From: Bacteroidota bacterium
Lineage (GTDB): Bacteria > Bacteroidota > Ignavibacteria > Kapaibacteriales > UBA2268
Assembly: GCA_024280675.1 (NCBI GenBank)
Contig: JAJRPT010000135.1
Coordinates: forward strand, 1-26,600
Reading direction: 5' to 3'
Length of the DNA: 26,600 bases
Position numbers and translations under genes: made by a program. The notes under the pieces are model-generated. The model worked only from the letters and a program-made list of their open reading frames with translations. It did no database searches and had not been told where the DNA came from. Below are positions 24,173 to 26,600 of this stretch, in pieces. Numbering within the stretch: the first letter of the stretch is position 1; each line of letters begins with the position of its first letter.

Positions 24173-25798
24173 TTAAACAGAAGCTCCCTCATACATCTGC
24201 TGGCGTTTGGCTTGTATTTGCTCGGAGTGAATGTATTGGTCATAGCTACACACCTTGTCAATGAAGCCACCCGGTGTAATCTCTAAAATCCGATTGGCCG
24301 TAGACTGAAGCAGTTGGTGGTCATGGGATGAAAAAAGCATAGTCTGGTCGTAGGCAATCATTGCATTGTTTAGCGATGTAATTGCCTCCAAATCAAGGTG
24401 GTTGGTCGGGTCATCAAGTATCAGTGCGTTGGCAGAGCTGAGCATAGTCTTGCTGAGCATACAACGAACTTTTTCTCCACCAGAAAGCACAGTCGATGAT
24501 TTATTCGCCTCGTCTTGAGAGAAGAGCATACGACCCAAAAATCCACGAATGAATGTCTCATCAGATTCTGGAGAGTATTGTCTTAGCCAATTTACAAGAC
24601 TTATGTCATGGGTAAAATACTCATTATTTTCCTTTGGCATATAGGCACTTTTGATTGTGACACCCCAGTTAAATTCCCCTGAGTCTGCTTCGGCTTTTTC
24701 TGAGATTATATCAAAAAACATTGTGATTGCTCTGTCATTCTCCGAAAGCACAGCTATTTTATCTCCAGGTCCAATTGAAATATTTAAATCGTTAATCAAT
24801 ATTTCACCGTCTTGGGATTTGTTCAGATTATTAATGTCGAGTACAATATTTCCACACTCACGCCCGGCCTTAAACTCAATATATGGAAAGCGGCGAGACG
24901 TTCTCGGCAAATCATCGAGTCCAAGTTTTTCTAGTTGTTTCTTCCGAGATGTTGCCTGGCGTGCCTTTGAGGCATTGGCAGAGAAACGTGAAATAAACTC
25001 CCTAAGCTCCGATGCCTTGTCTTCGGATTTTTTCAACTGGTCTTTCTTCTGTTTCATTGCAAGTTGCGCGGCTTGTTGCCAAAAGCTATAATTTCCAGCA
25101 TAAGTTCGCATCTCACCAAAATCAATATCGGTGATGTGTGTACAGACTTTGTTCAAAAAGTGACGGTCGTGGGAGACAACCAGCACGGTGTTGTTGAATT
25201 TATACAGGAATTCTTCCAACCACTCAATCGATTTTATGTCAAGGTTGTTCGTCGGCTCATCGAGTAGCAATACATCTGGGTTGCCAAAAAGAGATTGAGC
25301 AAGCAGAACCCTCACCTTCTCCCCCCCCTCGAGGTCATTCATTTTTCTCTTCATAAATTCTTCGCCAAGCCCAAGACCATTGAGCAGTGTGGCAGCTTCT
25401 GACTCTGCCTCGTAGCCATTAATTTCTGCAAACTCTGCCTCCACCTCGCCGATTCTATTTCCTTCCTCTTGGGTGAATTCTGATTTGGAATAAAGCTCTT
25501 CTCTTTCTTTCATAAGTTCAAACAGACGCTTGTGTCCCATTATCACAGTTTCTAATACTTTTTCCTCGTCATACTTGAATTGGTCTTGCTCGAGCACCGC
25601 CATACGTTTGCCTGTTTCAATAGAAATATTACCAGATGTGGGTTCCATCTTTCCAGAGAGTATTTTGATGAATGTAGATTTACCGGCGCCATTGGCTCCA
25701 ATAATTCCATAGCAATTCCCAGGTGTAAATTTAACATTTACATCTTTGAATAAAATTCTTTTACCAAATTGTATACTTAAGTTGTTTGCAGATATCAT
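24173..25798 (-). CDS. ABC-F family ATPase (YbiT-like) with degenerate second ATP site
   Basis: 541 residues from ATG 25798, which gives the usual MISANNLSIQFG start; the frame is open 11 codons further upstream. There are two ABC domains with no membrane segment. NBD1 is intact: Walker A GANGAGKST (34-42), signature LEGGE (156-160), Walker B LLLDEPTNNLD (Asp180, Glu181), and switch His210. The linker (about 235-300) is Lys/Arg-rich and coiled. NBD2 has LSGGE (438-442) and switch His492, but where Walker A should be it reads VLSENDRAITMFF (350-362), without GKS/T, and its Walker B ends Asp462-Asp463 instead of Asp-Glu. ABC-F proteins act on the ribosome in translation. The sequence looks closest to the YbiT group. 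It is the first gene of the operon leading to trmH, the TPR gene and nuoC. Confidence 0.9.
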   Translation of the reverse strand: MISANNLSIQFGKRILFKDVNVKFTPGNCYGIIGANGAGKSTFIKILSGKMEPTSGNISIETGKRMAVLEQDQFKYDEEKVLETVIMGHKRLFELMKEREELYSKSEFTQEEGNRIGEVEAEFAEINGYEAESEAATLLNGLGLGEEFMKRKMNDLEGGEKVRVLLAQSLFGNPDVLLLDEPTNNLDIKSIEWLEEFLYKFNNTVLVVSHDRHFLNKVCTHITDIDFGEMRTYAGNYSFWQQAAQLAMKQKKDQLKKSEDKASELREFISRFSANASKARQATSRKKQLEKLGLDDLPRTSRRFPYIEFKAGRECGNIVLDINNLNKSQDGEILINDLNISIGPGDKIAVLSENDRAITMFFDIISEKAEADSGEFNWGVTIKSAYMPKENNEYFTHDISLVNWLRQYSPESDETFIRGFLGRMLFSQDEANKSSTVLSGGEKVRCMLSKTMLSSANALILDDPTNHLDLEAITSLNNAMIAYDQTMLFSSHDHQLLQSTANRILEITPGGFIDKVCSYDQYIHSEQIQAKRQQMYEGASV

Positions 25799-25927
25799 AT
25801 ATTTTTTATTATTTTTAGTTTTTGAAATCACAAAATTAAAAAAATAAATGTTTAATTAGGTGAAGTAGATTTTTTTTATTATTATATAAAGGGAGTGAGT
25901 GCTTTTTAGAGAAAGTAAATCTTTTTT

Positions 25928-26600
25928 ATGAAACAGAAAATATTAATAGTCGAAAGAGATGACCAAATCCGGGAACGTGTCAAAGGAATTCTCGAATCAG
26001 CAGAATACAAAGTCTATTTGGCAAAAAACAGTCAAGAAGGACTTGCCAAAGCTTTGAAAACAAAGCCAGACCTGGTAATTTCTGATATTGACATGCCTTA
26101 TAAATCTGGCTTTGTACTCCTAGAGAAGATTAAATCTCACAAGCAACTGTCTACGGTTCCTTTTATTTTCTTGAGCTCCATCAAAGATGTCGAAGACTTT
26201 AGCTTAGGAATCAACATGGGAGCCTATGATTATATTCCTAAACCGTTTACAAAGCGAGAGCTTCTTTCCTCTGTCAAAATACGATTGCTCAATTACCAAA
26301 ATATGGACAAATTTGTGAGTAAAGAAATCAACAAATCTGTCAAAGAGCAAGTTGATATTCTGAAATTACAATTAACCTCATCCATTCCACATGAGTTTAA
26401 AACTCCACTCAATGGAATTATTACTGCAAGCCAATTACTTTCAGAAAGTGATTGCGGAGCATCAGAAAAAAGCAAAGAGCTTGTGGCAATCATACTAAAG
26501 TCTGCCTATAGGCTCGATGAATTGGTTAATAAATTCTTGTATTACAATACACTAGAGCTAAAAAAATCATACACCGAAAGTCATCCTGATGAGAGAGTAT
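25928..26600 (+). CDS. Receiver-domain plus histidine kinase protein; 3' end outside the window
   Basis: 224 residues visible from ATG 25928; the frame is open to the right edge. An N-terminal receiver domain (1-120) has phospho-acceptor Asp53 (LVISDIDMP), Ser83 and Lys105 (YIPKPF); the usual acidic pair is changed to Glu9-Arg10-Asp11. A coiled linker (125-150) leads to a HisKA dimerisation domain with H-box SSIPHEFKTPLNGI, phospho-His155. The ATPase domain lies beyond the window. No signal peptide or membrane segment is present, so this is a soluble kinase controlled by its own receiver, a design common in Bacteroidota and Cyanobacteria. The gene is divergent from the ABC-F gene, with 129 A+T-rich bases between. 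Partner and signal unknown. Confidence 0.88.
   Translation, partial: MKQKILIVERDDQIRERVKGILESAEYKVYLAKNSQEGLAKALKTKPDLVISDIDMPYKSGFVLLEKIKSHKQLSTVPFIFLSSIKDVEDFSLGINMGAYDYIPKPFTKRELLSSVKIRLLNYQNMDKFVSKEINKSVKEQVDILKLQLTSSIPHEFKTPLNGIITASQLLSESDCGASEKSKELVAIILKSAYRLDELVNKFLYYNTLELKKSYTESHPDERV

Noticed and set aside
1..26600. tRNA, rRNA, CRISPR arrays, transposases, phage genes
   Set aside because: No T-arm consensus, spaced direct-repeat arrays or recombinase motifs were seen on either strand by reading; a tRNAscan or minced run would settle it.

Overview
The window (about 40% G+C by eye, almost fully coding) looks like a chromosomal contig from the Bacteroidota side of the FCB group, most likely an Ignavibacteria/Kapabacteria-type or related lineage. 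The clues are a large von Willebrand factor A protein ending in a type IX secretion (T9SS) type sorting domain, a PorV/PorQ-family outer-membrane protein, an OmpA-family protein with a long polyproline linker, a secreted M43 protease with a PKD domain, weak Shine-Dalgarno sites and two TTG starts. The lineage is an inference from gene families; there is no rRNA in the window.

Layout. 1-7295: cell-envelope and secreted proteins, namely a partial secreted M43 metalloprotease (minus) divergent from a two-OmpA-domain protein and a 1249-residue VWA surface protein closed by a terminator. 7444-10506: a tight plus-strand operon parA-parB-thioesterase-PorV/PorQ-like, with neighbours touching or overlapping. 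10522-15376: a tight minus-strand operon recG-nadE-response regulator. 15475-16551: a CNNM/CBS (CorC-like) membrane protein divergent from recG.

16599-18654 is the most unusual part. Two almost identical 28-bp terminator-type repeats (26 of 28 identical, 2,020 bp apart) bracket a module made of a roughly 390-base non-coding stretch that folds on paper into a chain of five consecutive stem-loops, a lipoprotein of unknown function with a Gly/Ala-rich hydrophobic C-terminus, and a small multi-pass membrane protein. None of the three matches a family I recognise. It is the best candidate here for something undescribed.

18661-21111: a CxxC-containing unknown protein with visibly higher G+C than its surroundings, and a POT-family peptide transporter with a strong terminator. 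21186-25798 (minus): an apparent operon ABC-F protein - TrmH-type RNA methyltransferase - TPR protein - NuoC, followed by a minimal hicBA toxin-antitoxin pair whose 56-residue toxin gene is easily missed. NuoC stands alone without other complex I genes. The window ends inside a response-regulator/histidine-kinase gene (25928 onward).

How the genes work together: the envelope genes probably share the T9SS export route (sorting domain on the VWA protein, PorV/PorQ-like protein nearby), although no T9SS core gene is visible. The parAB, recG, nadE, nuoC, trmH and ABC-F genes are housekeeping functions. No tRNA, rRNA, CRISPR, transposase, integrase or phage gene was seen.
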